Positions 34,234 through 43,180 of a stretch of DNA of 64,000 bases are shown here, one piece after another (within the stretch, counting starts at the first letter, position 1; every line of letters begins with the position of its first letter). The notes beneath the pieces were generated by a model, which was not told the DNA's origin, ran no database searches, and saw nothing but the letters and a program-made list of their open reading frames with translations. Position numbers and translations under genes: made by a program. Source of the stretch: Myxococcales bacterium (GTDB lineage: Bacteria; Myxococcota_A; Polyangia; Polyangiales; Polyangiaceae); assembly GCA_016720545.1 (NCBI GenBank), contig JADKKK010000002.1:62001-126000 (forward strand), written 5' to 3'.

Positions 34234-35544
34234 CTAGGGGCGGAAGATCTCGATCTCCCGCGCCCCTCCGAAGAGCGCGGCGCTGGCCGTGGGCAGCGTC
34301 ACGAGCGACGCGCTCGCGCGCGGCACCCGGAGCGTGAGCTCTTTGGCGGTGGCGCCGCTCACGGCCACCACGTGGATCGCGCCCTGCGCGTCGGTCCCGG
34401 CGAGGAGCGCCGTCGTGCCGCCCGCGTCGGGCCCGGGCACGGTGAGCGCCGTCGCGTTCGCGAGGGTGAGGCCGCCTGCCCCCTCGAGGGGTGTGAGGGC
34501 GCACGCCGCCGCGCATGCGACGTCGGCCACGCGCAGCGCGCCGGCGGCCACGGCCACGCGCGAGGCGTCGAGTCGAACGATGGCCACACCGCGCGCGGCC
34601 TCGGGCGGGAACGCGAGCGGCGCGCCCACGAGCGCCGCCGGCGCGAGCACCTCGAGGCCCGCCGCCGTCGCGCTCCCGCCCGCCACCACCACGCCGCGCC
34701 CGTCCATCCAGGCGGCGCCGGCGCCGAGCCGGGGGCTCGCCAAGCTCACGAAGGAGAGCGCGCCGTCCAGCGCGACCCGCAACACCTTCGCGGTCGGCTC
34801 GCCTGCGCGGCGGGTGCCCCCGACGACGAACGCCGCGCCGTCGCTCGCGTGCACGCCGAGGCCGCCGGCGACCTCCGCGAAGGTGCCCCCCGCGGGCGCC
34901 GCGAGCGGCGTCGTGGACCGATCCGCGAAGTCGAAGACGACCGCCTCGTCGGCGATGAGGAGCGCGCGCGTGCCGAAAATCAGGATGGATTTGGGCGCGA
35001 AGGGGAGGGTGGGGGGGCTCGCCACGGGGGCGTAGTTCGCGAGGTCGTAGAGGGCGGTCCGCGCGCCCTCGATCCCCAAGAGGTAGCGCTGGGCGAGCAG
35101 CGCCGTCAGGGCAGCCGGAGGCGGCTCGGTGAACGGCGCGGGCATTCGGGCGAGCTCGCCGCGTCGCTGCACGAACACGCGCAGCGGCGTGGACTGCAGC
35201 GCGCCGAAGCGCACCGGCAGCGACTCGCCCGCGACGACGGTCACGCCGCGCGCGTCCTCGCCGCGCACGCGGAGGGCCCCGACGTCGTCCTTCGGGACCT
35301 CCCCGAGGTCGAGCGAGTCGGCGGGGAGGGTCACGCGGCCGAGCGCGAGCACGCCCCCGTCGGCCAGCGAGGCCTCGACCACGAGCGCGGCGACCTTCGG
35401 CTCGCGCGTCAGGACACCCTCCTCGAGGCCAGTGTCGAGCGTGACGACGCCCGTGGCCTGCGCCGCGCAGGCCGCGAGGAGAGCGCCCGCGCCCACGAGG
35501 ACCCACCGGGGGCGCACGCTCGAGAGCTGGGCAGGTCGAGCCAT
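34234..35544 (-). CDS. Predicted lipoprotein with kelch-like repeats
   Basis: 436-residue exported protein. A signal peptide with lipobox GALLAACAAQ (about residue 20-29) is followed by a beta-rich mature part. Short repeated strands with GG turns (AFVVGGTRRAGEP, GVVVAGGSATAAG, AVAAGALRVAD, TALLAGTDAQG) look like kelch/beta-propeller blades, which here tend to be of unknown role in myxobacterial surface proteins. The ATG at 35544 (MARPAQLSS) is preferred to a GTG at 35562. Divergent from argS with a 150-nt gap. No family name can be given with confidence. Confidence 0.72.
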   Translation of the reverse strand: MARPAQLSSVRPRWVLVGAGALLAACAAQATGVVTLDTGLEEGVLTREPKVAALVVEASLADGGVLALGRVTLPADSLDLGEVPKDDVGALRVRGEDARGVTVVAGESLPVRFGALQSTPLRVFVQRRGELARMPAPFTEPPPAALTALLAQRYLLGIEGARTALYDLANYAPVASPPTLPFAPKSILIFGTRALLIADEAVVFDFADRSTTPLAAPAGGTFAEVAGGLGVHASDGAAFVVGGTRRAGEPTAKVLRVALDGALSFVSLASPRLGAGAAWMDGRGVVVAGGSATAAGLEVLAPAALVGAPLAFPPEAARGVAIVRLDASRVAVAAGALRVADVACAAACALTPLEGAGGLTLANATALTVPGPDAGGTTALLAGTDAQGAIHVVAVSGATAKELTLRVPRASASLVTLPTASAALFGGAREIEIFRP

Positions 35545-35694
35545 CGCGCTCGGGACTACCACCTCGGGGGGCCACGGGGGAACCCGCCCGCGGGGCTGAA
35601 AATGTCGGCGAGCGCGCGCCCCCTGCGCTAGACACGCGGCTCTTCTACGAAAGTTGGCCCCGAGAGGTGCGCCTTGCTAGCGGGAGTGAAGTCC

Positions 35695-37527
35695 ATGAGC
35701 GTCTCGAATCGTGTGAGAGCGGCGGTCGTCGCGGCCCTTTCGGGTCTGGCAGCGGAGGGCAGGCTCGGCGAGCGCGGCCCCGCCGCGGTCGCGTCGGTCG
35801 ACTTCGTCGTCGAGCGCCCCAAGCGCCCCGAGCACGGCGACTTCGCGACGAACGTGGCGATGGTGCTCACGAAGCGCGTAGGCATGCCGCCTCGGGCCAT
35901 CGCGGAGCTCCTCGCCGCGCGCCTCGGTGGCGGCGAGGTCGTCCGCTCCGCGGAGCTCGCGGGCCCGGGCTTCGTCAACCTTCGCCTCGCGCCTGCACCC
36001 TTCCACGACGCCCTCGTGGAGATCCTCACCGAGGGCAGGGCCTTCGGGCGCGCCCCCGCGGCGTCGGGCGAGCGCGTCGACCTCGAGTTCGTCAGCTCGA
36101 ACCCCACGGGCCCGCTCGTGGTCGCGAGCGCGCGCAACGCGGTGCTCGGCGACGCCACGGCGCGGGTCCTCGAGTCGCGCGGCCACCGGGTGACGCGCGA
36201 GTACTACATCAACGATTTCGGAAATCAGGTCGGGCTCTTCGCCGACAGCGTGCGCGCCGTCCACGAGGGGCGCGAGCTCGGCGAAGAGCTCTACAAGGGC
36301 GCCTACGTCCACGACATCGCCCGCTACCTGGCCGCGCATCGTCCCGAGGTGCTCACCCAGGACCGGGTCGAGCTGTCGCGCGCGTGCGTGGCGCTCATGC
36401 TCCGCGGCGTGCCGGGCGTGCCCACCATGCCGGGCATCCGCAAGACCCTCGCGGCGCTCGGCGTCCACTTCGACGTGTGGTTCAGCGAAGAGTCGCTGCA
36501 CAGGTGGGGCGCGGTCGACGGGGCCCTCGAGACGCTCCGCGCGGGCGGCTACCTCGTCGACAAGGACGGGGCGACCTTCTTCCGCAACGACGACGCCGGC
36601 TCGACCGACGACAAGGAGCGCGTCGTCAAGAAGTCGGACGGTGCGTATACGTACTTCGCGAGTGATATCGCATACTTCGCAGACAAGGTCTCGCGCGGCT
36701 ACGACCGCCTGCTGATCGTGCTCGGCGTCGACCATCATGGGTACGTCGCGCGCATCCGGAACGCGCTCGACGCGCTGGGGCTGCCGGCCGACCGCTTCGA
36801 GGCGCTGCTCTACCAGCTCGTGTACATCCTGCGCGACGGCGAGGTCGTGAAGTCGTCGAAGCGCGCCGGGAACATCGTGACCGCCGACGAGGTGATGGAC
36901 GAGATCGACGAGGCGGCCGGGCGCGTCGGCGCCGGGAGTGACGCGCTCCGGTTTTTCTTCTTGTCGCGCGCCCACACTTCGCAGGTCGACTTCGACATCG
37001 AGATCGCGAAGAAGAAGAGCCTCGACAACCCCGTCTTCTACGTCCAGTACGGGCACGCGCGGCTCTGCAGCATCCTCAAGCGCGCCGAGGAGCAGGGGCT
37101 CGCGACGCCGACCCGGATCACTCGCGAACAGCTCGCGAAGCTCGTTCACCCGGACGAGCTCGCCCTCACCGCGAAGGTGAGCGAGCTCGGCGCCGTGCTC
37201 GAGGACGCCGCGAGGCACCGCGAGCCGCACCGGGTGCTGTTCTACGTGCAGGAGCTCGCCCGCGACTTCCAGAGCTATTTCTCGCGCCTCAAGGGCGAGA
37301 ACGACACCATCCTCCCCCAGGCCTCGGTGCGCGCGGTGGCGGGCTGGGAAGAGCGCTGGGACCACGACAAGACCCGCGCGCGGCTCGCGTGGATCGTCGC
37401 CGTGCGCTACGTCTACGCGGAGGCCCTCGCGGTGCTGGGCATCAGCGCGCCCGAGCGTATGGACCGACCGGCGAGCGACCCGAGCGACCCGAACGGCACG
37501 AGCGACGAGCTAGACGACCGCGACTGA
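35695..37527 (+). CDS. argS: Arginyl-tRNA synthetase
   Basis: 610-residue class I synthetase charging tRNA-Arg. Seen: N-terminal Add1-type domain (RPEHGDFATNVAMVL near 43), SSNPTGPLVVASARNAVLGD near 140 where the HIGH motif belongs, YYINDFGNQVGLF near 175, LLIVLGVDHHGYV near 340, KSSKRAGNIV near 389 in place of KMSK, and a C-terminal DALR anticodon-binding domain (LAWIVAVRYVYAEALAVLGI). The histidines of HIGH are absent (VVAS). All other parts are family-normal. The ATG at 35695 follows GGGAG; an ATG at 35674 is the alternative. It ends 31 nt before the SPOR-protein gene. Confidence 0.94.
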   Translation: MSVSNRVRAAVVAALSGLAAEGRLGERGPAAVASVDFVVERPKRPEHGDFATNVAMVLTKRVGMPPRAIAELLAARLGGGEVVRSAELAGPGFVNLRLAPAPFHDALVEILTEGRAFGRAPAASGERVDLEFVSSNPTGPLVVASARNAVLGDATARVLESRGHRVTREYYINDFGNQVGLFADSVRAVHEGRELGEELYKGAYVHDIARYLAAHRPEVLTQDRVELSRACVALMLRGVPGVPTMPGIRKTLAALGVHFDVWFSEESLHRWGAVDGALETLRAGGYLVDKDGATFFRNDDAGSTDDKERVVKKSDGAYTYFASDIAYFADKVSRGYDRLLIVLGVDHHGYVARIRNALDALGLPADRFEALLYQLVYILRDGEVVKSSKRAGNIVTADEVMDEIDEAAGRVGAGSDALRFFFLSRAHTSQVDFDIEIAKKKSLDNPVFYVQYGHARLCSILKRAEEQGLATPTRITREQLAKLVHPDELALTAKVSELGAVLEDAARHREPHRVLFYVQELARDFQSYFSRLKGENDTILPQASVRAVAGWEERWDHDKTRARLAWIVAVRYVYAEALAVLGISAPERMDRPASDPSDPNGTSDELDDRD

Positions 37528-37558
37528 GCGCGCAGAGGCGCACGCAAGCGAGGCGAGA

Positions 37559-38374
37559 ATGGAACAGCGAGTGAAGCACCTCGAGCAGATCCAAGAGACG
37601 GACGTGGAAGGCGGCCCCGGCCGCGGCGCCACGCTCGCGTTCGTGGCGCTCGGCGGGGCGTGCGTGCTCTTCGCGGTCCTCGCCTTGAACGGGCGCGGCT
37701 CCAAGCCCGACGTCAAGAAGTCCGACCCGCTGGGCGAGCTCGTGTCGCAGCGAGTGAAGGCCGAGAAGGCCAAGGGCGGCGCCGCGAAGCCCACCGACCT
37801 CGCGCCAAGCGACGTCACGTTCCCGGGCATCCTCAGCGACGACACCGCGCCTCCCACCGCGCTCGCCGCGGTCAAGGGCGCGGCTCCACAGGTGCGCGAT
37901 CCGATGGTCGCTGCGCTGCCGCCGCCGGCTCCGAGCGTGCCTCCCCCGGGGCGCCCGCAGACCCCGCCCGCCGCCGGAGACCGTCTCCCGGTCGTGCCGC
38001 TGCCCGCCGCGAACATCCTCGAGGCGACCCCGCTGGTCACGCGCCCGCGCGATCCGCTCACCAAAGCCGCCAGCGATGGCGCGCAGGCGAAGGTCGCGGC
38101 GGAGGGCTCGCCCGCCGCGGCGGCCGGGCACGAGGGTGGCTTCCAGCTCCAGGTGAGCTCCTTCCGCACACGCGAAGAGGGCGAGGCGTTCGCCAAGCAG
38201 CTCCGTGACCGAGGCCACAAGGCGTACGTGAGCGAGGCGAACGTCGCGGGGCGTGGCACCTGGTTTCGCGTGCGCGTGGGCCCGTTCGCCACCCAGCATC
38301 AGGCCGCGCAGTACCGCACGTCGTTCGAGGACCGCGAGCACGTCGTCCCGTTCATCATCCCGCCGCAGAAGTAG
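37559..38374 (+). CDS. SPOR-domain membrane protein
   Basis: 271 residues: a cytoplasmic N-terminus, one membrane span (ATLAFVALGGACVLFAVLAL, about 24-43), a long Pro/Ala/Lys-rich linker, and a C-terminal SPOR domain (GFQLQVSSFRTREEGEAFAK near 195, AYVSEANVAGRGTWFRVRVG near 222). SPOR domains bind denuded glycan strands of septal peptidoglycan (family knowledge), so it probably localises to division sites. Its position just after argS, sharing a transcript, is seen in other delta-group genomes as I recall, but that point is not verified. Confidence 0.9.
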   Translation: MEQRVKHLEQIQETDVEGGPGRGATLAFVALGGACVLFAVLALNGRGSKPDVKKSDPLGELVSQRVKAEKAKGGAAKPTDLAPSDVTFPGILSDDTAPPTALAAVKGAAPQVRDPMVAALPPPAPSVPPPGRPQTPPAAGDRLPVVPLPAANILEATPLVTRPRDPLTKAASDGAQAKVAAEGSPAAAAGHEGGFQLQVSSFRTREEGEAFAKQLRDRGHKAYVSEANVAGRGTWFRVRVGPFATQHQAAQYRTSFEDREHVVPFIIPPQK

Positions 38375-38461
38375 CCGGCGCCCGCGGCGTCGCGCGTCGC
38401 TCGCTCGCGCGGTCCGTCGCGTCCGCGTCGCGAATGTGTCAAAATCACAGGCAAAGTGTCC

Positions 38462-38704
38462 ATGCCCGCTCCGGCTCTCTCCTCCGTATCCCTCCCCCCG
38501 TGGGGCGTCGCGCTCGCGCTCGCGGCGGGCGCGCCGTTCTTTGCCCGCCTGCTCTCGGAGCGCTGGGTCGGGGCGCGTCGTGCGGCGACCGAGGCCATGC
38601 TCGCGCGCGCGCGGGCCGCGACGGCGCCCGCGGACGCGGCGCCCTCGCCCGACGTGGCGCCCGAGCCGCCACAGTCGTCGCCCTCGGCGCAGGGAGGCGC
38701 GTGA
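38462..38704 (+). CDS. Small membrane protein preceding the amidotransferase-like gene
   Basis: 80-residue protein with one hydrophobic segment (WGVALALAAGAPFFARLL, about 15-32) and a Pro/Ala/Ser tail. The stop (TGA) shares its last base with the ATG of the next gene, which argues that it is translated and coupled. Start ATG 38462; GTG 38456 is an alternative. Function unknown; possibly a membrane partner of the neighbouring protein. Confidence 0.55.
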   Translation: MPAPALSSVSLPPWGVALALAAGAPFFARLLSERWVGARRAATEAMLARARAATAPADAAPSPDVAPEPPQSSPSAQGGA

Positions 38705-39567
38705 TGGCGCGCCTCATGGCGCTCGTCAGCAACCGCCCTGATCTCGCCTCCCATGTGGTCCTCGCCGAGCGTGAGGCGCTCCGGGCGCGTGGCCGAGGCG
38801 CGCCGCTCGGGTGGGGCCTCGGCTTCTACCAGGGTGACGAGGTGCTCATCCGTCGACGCCCCTGCGAAGAGGGGCCCGAGGTCGATCTCGCCGCCCAAGC
38901 CTCCCAGGTGCGCGCCGACCTGCTCGTGGGGCAGGTCCGCGCCGCGACGCACGGCGGGCTGCGCACCGAGAACACCCACCCGTTCCGCTTCCGGCAGTGG
39001 CTGTTCGCGCAGACCGGCGCGATCCCCGCGTTCGACGCGGCGCGCGAGCGGCTCGTCGACGCGCTCCCCGCGTTCCTCCGCGGGCAGGTGCAAGGCGAGA
39101 CTGACGCCGAGGTCTTCTTCTTCCTGATGCTCTCGTTCCTCCACGACCGCGGCGCGCTCGAGCCGGGCGCGGGGCGGGCGCGCGCCCCTTCGATGGTCCG
39201 GGACGCCCTCGTCGAGACCCTCGCGATGGTCGACGGCGTCGTCTCGGAGGTGGGGGCGCCGCGCGCGAGCCTCAACTGCGTCGTGGCGACCGGCTCGTAC
39301 GTCGTCGCGCTCAGCGCGGGCGCGCCCATGGCCTACCGGGTGTTCGCCGGCCGCGCCGACGTCGAGGCGTTGGCGCGCGATGACGACGCCCTCCGTCGAA
39401 GCCCGGAGCTGGAGAGCGCGCGCTGCGTGCTCCTCGCGAGCGACTTCGACGACGAGTGGTCGCTCGCCGCGTCGAGCCCCGTCGCGGAGCCGCGCTGGAA
39501 GAGCGCGCCGGAACGTGCGATCCTCGTCCTCAGCCGTGGCGAGAAGCCCGAAATACATAAGATGTAA
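38704..39567 (+). CDS. Class II glutamine amidotransferase-like protein lacking the catalytic Cys
   Basis: 287-residue relative of YafJ/EgtC-type class II amidotransferases. Seen: an N-terminus of the family form but MARLMALVSNRPD, where active members have MC-RL; a glutamine-pocket-like motif (GWGLGFYQGDEVLIRRR near 38); LVGQVRAATHGGLRTENTHPF near 77, and WLFAQTGAIPAF near 100, matching the usual -HxR-AT-G- and -NxHPF- blocks. Without Cys2 it cannot release ammonia from glutamine in the usual way, so it may be a regulatory or scaffold form. It overlaps the small membrane-protein gene by one base. Confidence 0.82.
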   Translation: MARLMALVSNRPDLASHVVLAEREALRARGRGAPLGWGLGFYQGDEVLIRRRPCEEGPEVDLAAQASQVRADLLVGQVRAATHGGLRTENTHPFRFRQWLFAQTGAIPAFDAARERLVDALPAFLRGQVQGETDAEVFFFLMLSFLHDRGALEPGAGRARAPSMVRDALVETLAMVDGVVSEVGAPRASLNCVVATGSYVVALSAGAPMAYRVFAGRADVEALARDDDALRRSPELESARCVLLASDFDDEWSLAASSPVAEPRWKSAPERAILVLSRGEKPEIHKM

Positions 39568-40198
39568 TGTCGTAGGGAGCGCGGGTCGTCGGGCCTCGTG
39601 GCTCGGCCTCGGCGCCCTCTCGGCGACGCTCGCGCTCGCCTGCGGCGGAGGCACGTTCCCGACCGTCACGGAGCTCCCGAAGGCGCCTCGTCGGCCCGAT
39701 GGCGTCGTGCTCGAGCCCGCGCCGGCGATGCCGGACTCCGTCGCGCGGAGCGACGCGGCCTTGCCCATCGCGGCCCTCCATGAGCCGCCCGACGACCGCG
39801 CGCTCGGCGCGCTCGTGCGGCGCTATTTCCTCGCGTGGGAGCGTGAGGACGTCGAGGCGCTGACCCGCCTCCTCAGCGCGGACGCGACGCTGCTCGGCCA
39901 CGCGGGTGGCCGCCCGATCGAGGCGTTTCGGGCGCGCCTCCGGCGTTACGAGTACCAGCGCATCGCGGGCCTCGAGCCCGCGCGCTTCGACCGCCTCGAG
40001 CGGCACCGCTACGTGGACCTCGACGCGCGGCAGCGTCCGCGTGAGATGCGCGAGGGCGATCTGCTCCTCCGGGTGCCGGTGCTCGTCGCCCGAATCGGGG
40101 GTGACCCTCTGTTCGGCGACACCCTCGTGCTCCTCGTCCGTCGCGAGGACGAGGGCCTGCGGGTGGCCGCGATAGGCGAAGAGTCAGGCGGCCAGTGA
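39536..40198 (+). CDS. Predicted lipoprotein with SnoaL-like domain
   Basis: About 220 residues. Lipobox: LSATLALACGGG near residue 36. The mature part (ALGALVRRYFLAWEREDVEA, LTRLLSADATLLGHAG, RARLRRYEYQRI) follows the NTF2/SnoaL-like pattern of helix then strand. The only usable starts in frame are GTG codons inside the preceding gene (39536 preferred, 39515 alternative). That gives a 32-nt overlap, so the start is uncertain. It converges with the sigma54 activator gene, seven nt between stops. Function not known. Confidence 0.65.
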   Translation: MARSPKYIRCNVVGSAGRRASWLGLGALSATLALACGGGTFPTVTELPKAPRRPDGVVLEPAPAMPDSVARSDAALPIAALHEPPDDRALGALVRRYFLAWEREDVEALTRLLSADATLLGHAGGRPIEAFRARLRRYEYQRIAGLEPARFDRLERHRYVDLDARQRPREMREGDLLLRVPVLVARIGGDPLFGDTLVLLVRREDEGLRVAAIGEESGGQ

Positions 40199-40205
40199 GC
40201 GCACG

Positions 40206-41711
40206 CTACCCGCGGTAGTCGTCGAGCGAGATCCCAAATTTCTTCAGCCACCTATGGATCTGCATGCGCTCTTTGCCGAGCTCGCGCCCGACCGCGGCGA
40301 CGTTGCCGGCGTGCTTCGCCAGGACCGCCCGGAGCTCCGGCTCGGAGGGGCCGCCCGACCGCGGAGAGGTGGCCGACGAGGCCGGGGCGGACGGCGGCGA
40401 GCCAGGCGCGGCGGACTGCGGGAAGGGCGGCGAGAAGATGGGGAGATTCGGCGGGAGCAGGCCGTGCGGCGCGGGAGGCAGCACGCTCGGGAGCCCCTCG
40501 CGCGCCGACTTGTTGCCGTAGCCGCGCATGACCTCGGCGATGGCGTCGGGGAGGTGCGGCGTGTCGAGCGCCTCGGTATCGGTGATCGCGAGGCCGCGCT
40601 TCACGCAGCTCTCGAGCTCTCGGACGTTGAAGGGCCAGTCGTAGTGGAGGAGCGCCACCATGAACGAGAAGGTGAAGCGCGCGTCCGGGCGCCCATACCT
40701 CGCGAAGAAGCTGCGCATGAGCAGGAGGACGTCCTCTTTGCGCTCGCGGAGGGGCGGCAGGCGCACGGCGTGCTCGTTGAGGCGGGCGAGGAGATCGCCG
40801 CGAAAGCGTCCGTCGCGCGCGTGGCCGTAGAGATCGCGGTGGGTCGCGCACACGACCCGAATGTCGACGCGCTCCGGCATGGTCGCGCCCAGCGGAAATA
40901 CCTCGCGCGACTGGAGCACGCGCAGGAGCTTCGCCTGCGCCTCGATGGGCATGTCGCCGATCTCGTCGAGGAAGAGCGTGCCGCCGTCGGCGAGCCGGAT
41001 GAGGCCGGGCTTGTCGCGATCGGCGCCTGAGAACGCGCCCCGACGGTAGCCGAACAGCTCGCTCTCGAGGAGGTTCTGGGGGATGGCGGCGCAGTTGATC
41101 GCCTGGAACGAGCCGCGGCGTCCCGACAGGGCGTGGATCCCGCGCGCGACGACCTCTTTGCCGGTGCCCGTCTCGCCGAGCACCACGCACGACAGCTCCG
41201 TCGCCGCGATGCGCTCGATGTCGGCGGCGATGCCGTCCACCCGGGCTCCCCCGACGAGCTCACGGAAGGCGCGGGCGCGGCGCTGGCCCGCCACCATCCC
41301 GTCGATGCGGTACGACGCGGCCACGTCGGCGCCATCGTCCACGAACTTGAAGATCGCGTCGCCGACGCGCACCTCCGAGAGCGGCTCGAGGACGATCTCC
41401 TGCACGTGCCGGCCGTCGACGAGCGTGCCGTTGCGGCTGCCGAGGTCGGTGAGCACGTAGGCGTCGCCCTCCCGCCGAATGCGCGCGTGCAACCGGCTCA
41501 CGGCCTGCTCGGGGATGCAGACCGAGTGCACAGGGTCGCGGCCAATCGTGATGTCGTGTGGGCCAAAGGGGTAGGCCGGGTGCAGGTGCTCGTAGTTCGG
41601 TGCGTAGAGCAGCACGAGGCCCGGGCGCGCCGCCGCACGCACCGCGCCCGGGGGGAGGCTGTCGTCGGCGTAGGGCGACGAGACGCCCGTGTGCTGCTTC
41701 GTCACGACCAT
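40206..41711 (-). CDS. FHA-domain sigma54-dependent transcriptional activator
   Basis: 501-residue bacterial enhancer-binding protein. Seen: N-terminal FHA domain (TIGRDPVHSVCIPEQAVSRL near 54, TDLGSRNGTLVDG near 92), AAA+ domain with Walker A GETGTGKE near 179, the sigma54-contact loop YRRGAFSGADRDKP near 222, Walker B LFLDEIGDMP near 245, and a C-terminal Fis-type HTH (NVAAVGRELGKERMQIHRWL). A Pro/Ser-rich linker separates AAA+ and HTH. FHA domains bind phosphothreonine, so a Ser/Thr kinase would be the input (family knowledge). GAFSGA replaces the usual GAFTGA. No target promoter was identified. Start ATG 41711. Confidence 0.93.
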   Translation of the reverse strand: MVVTKQHTGVSSPYADDSLPPGAVRAAARPGLVLLYAPNYEHLHPAYPFGPHDITIGRDPVHSVCIPEQAVSRLHARIRREGDAYVLTDLGSRNGTLVDGRHVQEIVLEPLSEVRVGDAIFKFVDDGADVAASYRIDGMVAGQRRARAFRELVGGARVDGIAADIERIAATELSCVVLGETGTGKEVVARGIHALSGRRGSFQAINCAAIPQNLLESELFGYRRGAFSGADRDKPGLIRLADGGTLFLDEIGDMPIEAQAKLLRVLQSREVFPLGATMPERVDIRVVCATHRDLYGHARDGRFRGDLLARLNEHAVRLPPLRERKEDVLLLMRSFFARYGRPDARFTFSFMVALLHYDWPFNVRELESCVKRGLAITDTEALDTPHLPDAIAEVMRGYGNKSAREGLPSVLPPAPHGLLPPNLPIFSPPFPQSAAPGSPPSAPASSATSPRSGGPSEPELRAVLAKHAGNVAAVGRELGKERMQIHRWLKKFGISLDDYRG

Positions 41712-41792
41712 GGCCGCGCTCCGGAGCCTAGCATCGCCGCGCGGGCGTCGCGAGCGCGCCCCACCGACGGGTCCGCGCGCGGCGGTCGCGCC

Positions 41793-42437
41793 TCAAGGAG
41801 CGCCGGGATCGCGTGAAAAATAGCGCGCGGGATCGACGCTGGTGCGCGTGAGCACCTCCCGCAGCGCGTCGTCGGCGGCGGACGTGAGGGCCTCCACCGT
41901 CCCCTCGTTCGTGATCACGAGGTCGGCCGCCCGCACCTTGTCCTCGAGGGGCATCTGCGCGGCGATGCGGGCGAGGGCGGCCTCCCGGTCGAGCGCGTCG
42001 CGCGAGCCGACCCGCGCCGCCTGGACCGCGGGCGACGCCGCGACGACGACCAGCGGCCGGAACGCGTCGGCGAGGCCGTTCTCGACGAGGAGCGCGGCCT
42101 CGTAGCAGGCGAGCGGCTCCCCGCGCGCGGCGAGCTCGGCCGCCCGCGCGACCCCGGCCTGGGCGATGCGGGGGTGGAGCAGCGCGTTCAAGGTGCGCCG
42201 GGCCGCCTCGTCCTTGAACACGAGCTCACCGAGCCGCTTCCGATCCAGCGCGCCGTCGGCGTCGAGCACGCCGGCGCCGAACGCCTCGACCACGGCGGAG
42301 AGGCCTGGCGTGCCGGGCAACACCACGTCACGCGCGAGCTGGTCGGCGTCGACGACGGGCACGCCGCGAGCGCGGAACCGCGCGGCGACAGCGCTCTTGC
42401 CAGAGGCGATGCCACCCGTGAGGCCGAAGAGGTGCAT
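41793..42437 (-). CDS. coaE: Dephospho-CoA kinase
   Basis: 214 residues; phosphorylates dephospho-CoA, the last step of coenzyme A synthesis. Seen: P-loop LTGGIASGKS near residues 6-15, DADQLARDVV near 30 with the catalytic Asp, HPRIAQ near 88, the YEAALLVENGL strand near 111 and VITNEGTVEAL near the end. Start ATG 42437 with GAAGG four nt upstream. No other CoA-pathway gene is nearby. Its 3' end is separated from the sigma54 gene by 81 nt, so it could be transcribed with it. Confidence 0.95.
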   Translation of the reverse strand: MHLFGLTGGIASGKSAVAARFRARGVPVVDADQLARDVVLPGTPGLSAVVEAFGAGVLDADGALDRKRLGELVFKDEAARRTLNALLHPRIAQAGVARAAELAARGEPLACYEAALLVENGLADAFRPLVVVAASPAVQAARVGSRDALDREAALARIAAQMPLEDKVRAADLVITNEGTVEALTSAADDALREVLTRTSVDPARYFSRDPGAP

Positions 42438-42508
42438 CGAACCTTCTTGGGGCCTGCGCACCGGCGGCGCAAGGCCCGAGGGGGCCCTGCGACGGGCAAG
42501 CCCTTGCC

Positions 42509-43180
42509 ATGGCGGCGAAACCCTTGCATCGTCGCCCGGTGGAGCCGCCCGAGCGCGACAGCCTGGCCACGCGTCGCGACGCGTCGGAGTCGCCCGCCGA
42601 GGGCGCCGCGAAGCCACCGAAGGCGCCAGCGAAGACCGGGCGCCGCCGCGCGGCGAAGATCGTCGCCGGGGCCCTCGTCGGCGTCGGCGCGGTCGTCGCT
42701 GCCGTGCGGACCTCGGGCTACCGCCTGCCCCCGGGCGTGAAGCTGGTCTCGCTCTCGCCCTGGCAGTACCTCGTCGTCGCGGCGGCCGCGCGGCGCATCG
42801 TCGACCCCGACTCGCCGGACGCGCCCACCGCCGACGCGGTCGACGTCGCGGGCTTCGTCGACGACTACGTCACGCGAATGCCTGCAGGGCTCCGCGCCGA
42901 CGTGGGCGGCCTGCTCGGCGTGGTCGAGCACCTCGCCCCGCTGCGCGCGGGACACCGACGCCGCTTCACGAACCTCGGCCCGGAGGCGCAGGACGCCGCG
43001 CTCGCGTGGCTCGAGCGAGCAGGCGGGCTCTTCGCGGGCGCGTTCGACGGGCTGCGCGCGCTCGTCTTCATGGGGTACTACCGCGACGCGCGCACCTGGC
43101 CGCTGCTCGGGTACGAGGGGCCGACGCTGCCACCCCAACCTGCGCGGGCCACGCAAGCGCCGGGCGGGGGCGGACCTTGA
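42509..43180 (+). CDS. Accessory subunit of a GMC oxidoreductase (gluconate 2-dehydrogenase subunit 3-like)
   Basis: 223 residues with an N-terminal Arg/Lys tail, one hydrophobic segment (AAKIVAGALVGVGAVVAAV, about 48-66), then the small-subunit-like domain (GVKLVSLSPWQYLVVAAAAR near 75, FVDDYVTRMPAGLRADVG near 113, FMGYYRDARTWPLLGYEGP near 187). It resembles small subunits paired with FAD sugar or alcohol dehydrogenases. The stop overlaps the TTG start of the downstream GMC gene (TTGA), supporting a complex made in equal amounts. Start ATG 42509. Confidence 0.8.
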   Translation: MAAKPLHRRPVEPPERDSLATRRDASESPAEGAAKPPKAPAKTGRRRAAKIVAGALVGVGAVVAAVRTSGYRLPPGVKLVSLSPWQYLVVAAAARRIVDPDSPDAPTADAVDVAGFVDDYVTRMPAGLRADVGGLLGVVEHLAPLRAGHRRRFTNLGPEAQDAALAWLERAGGLFAGAFDGLRALVFMGYYRDARTWPLLGYEGPTLPPQPARATQAPGGGGP

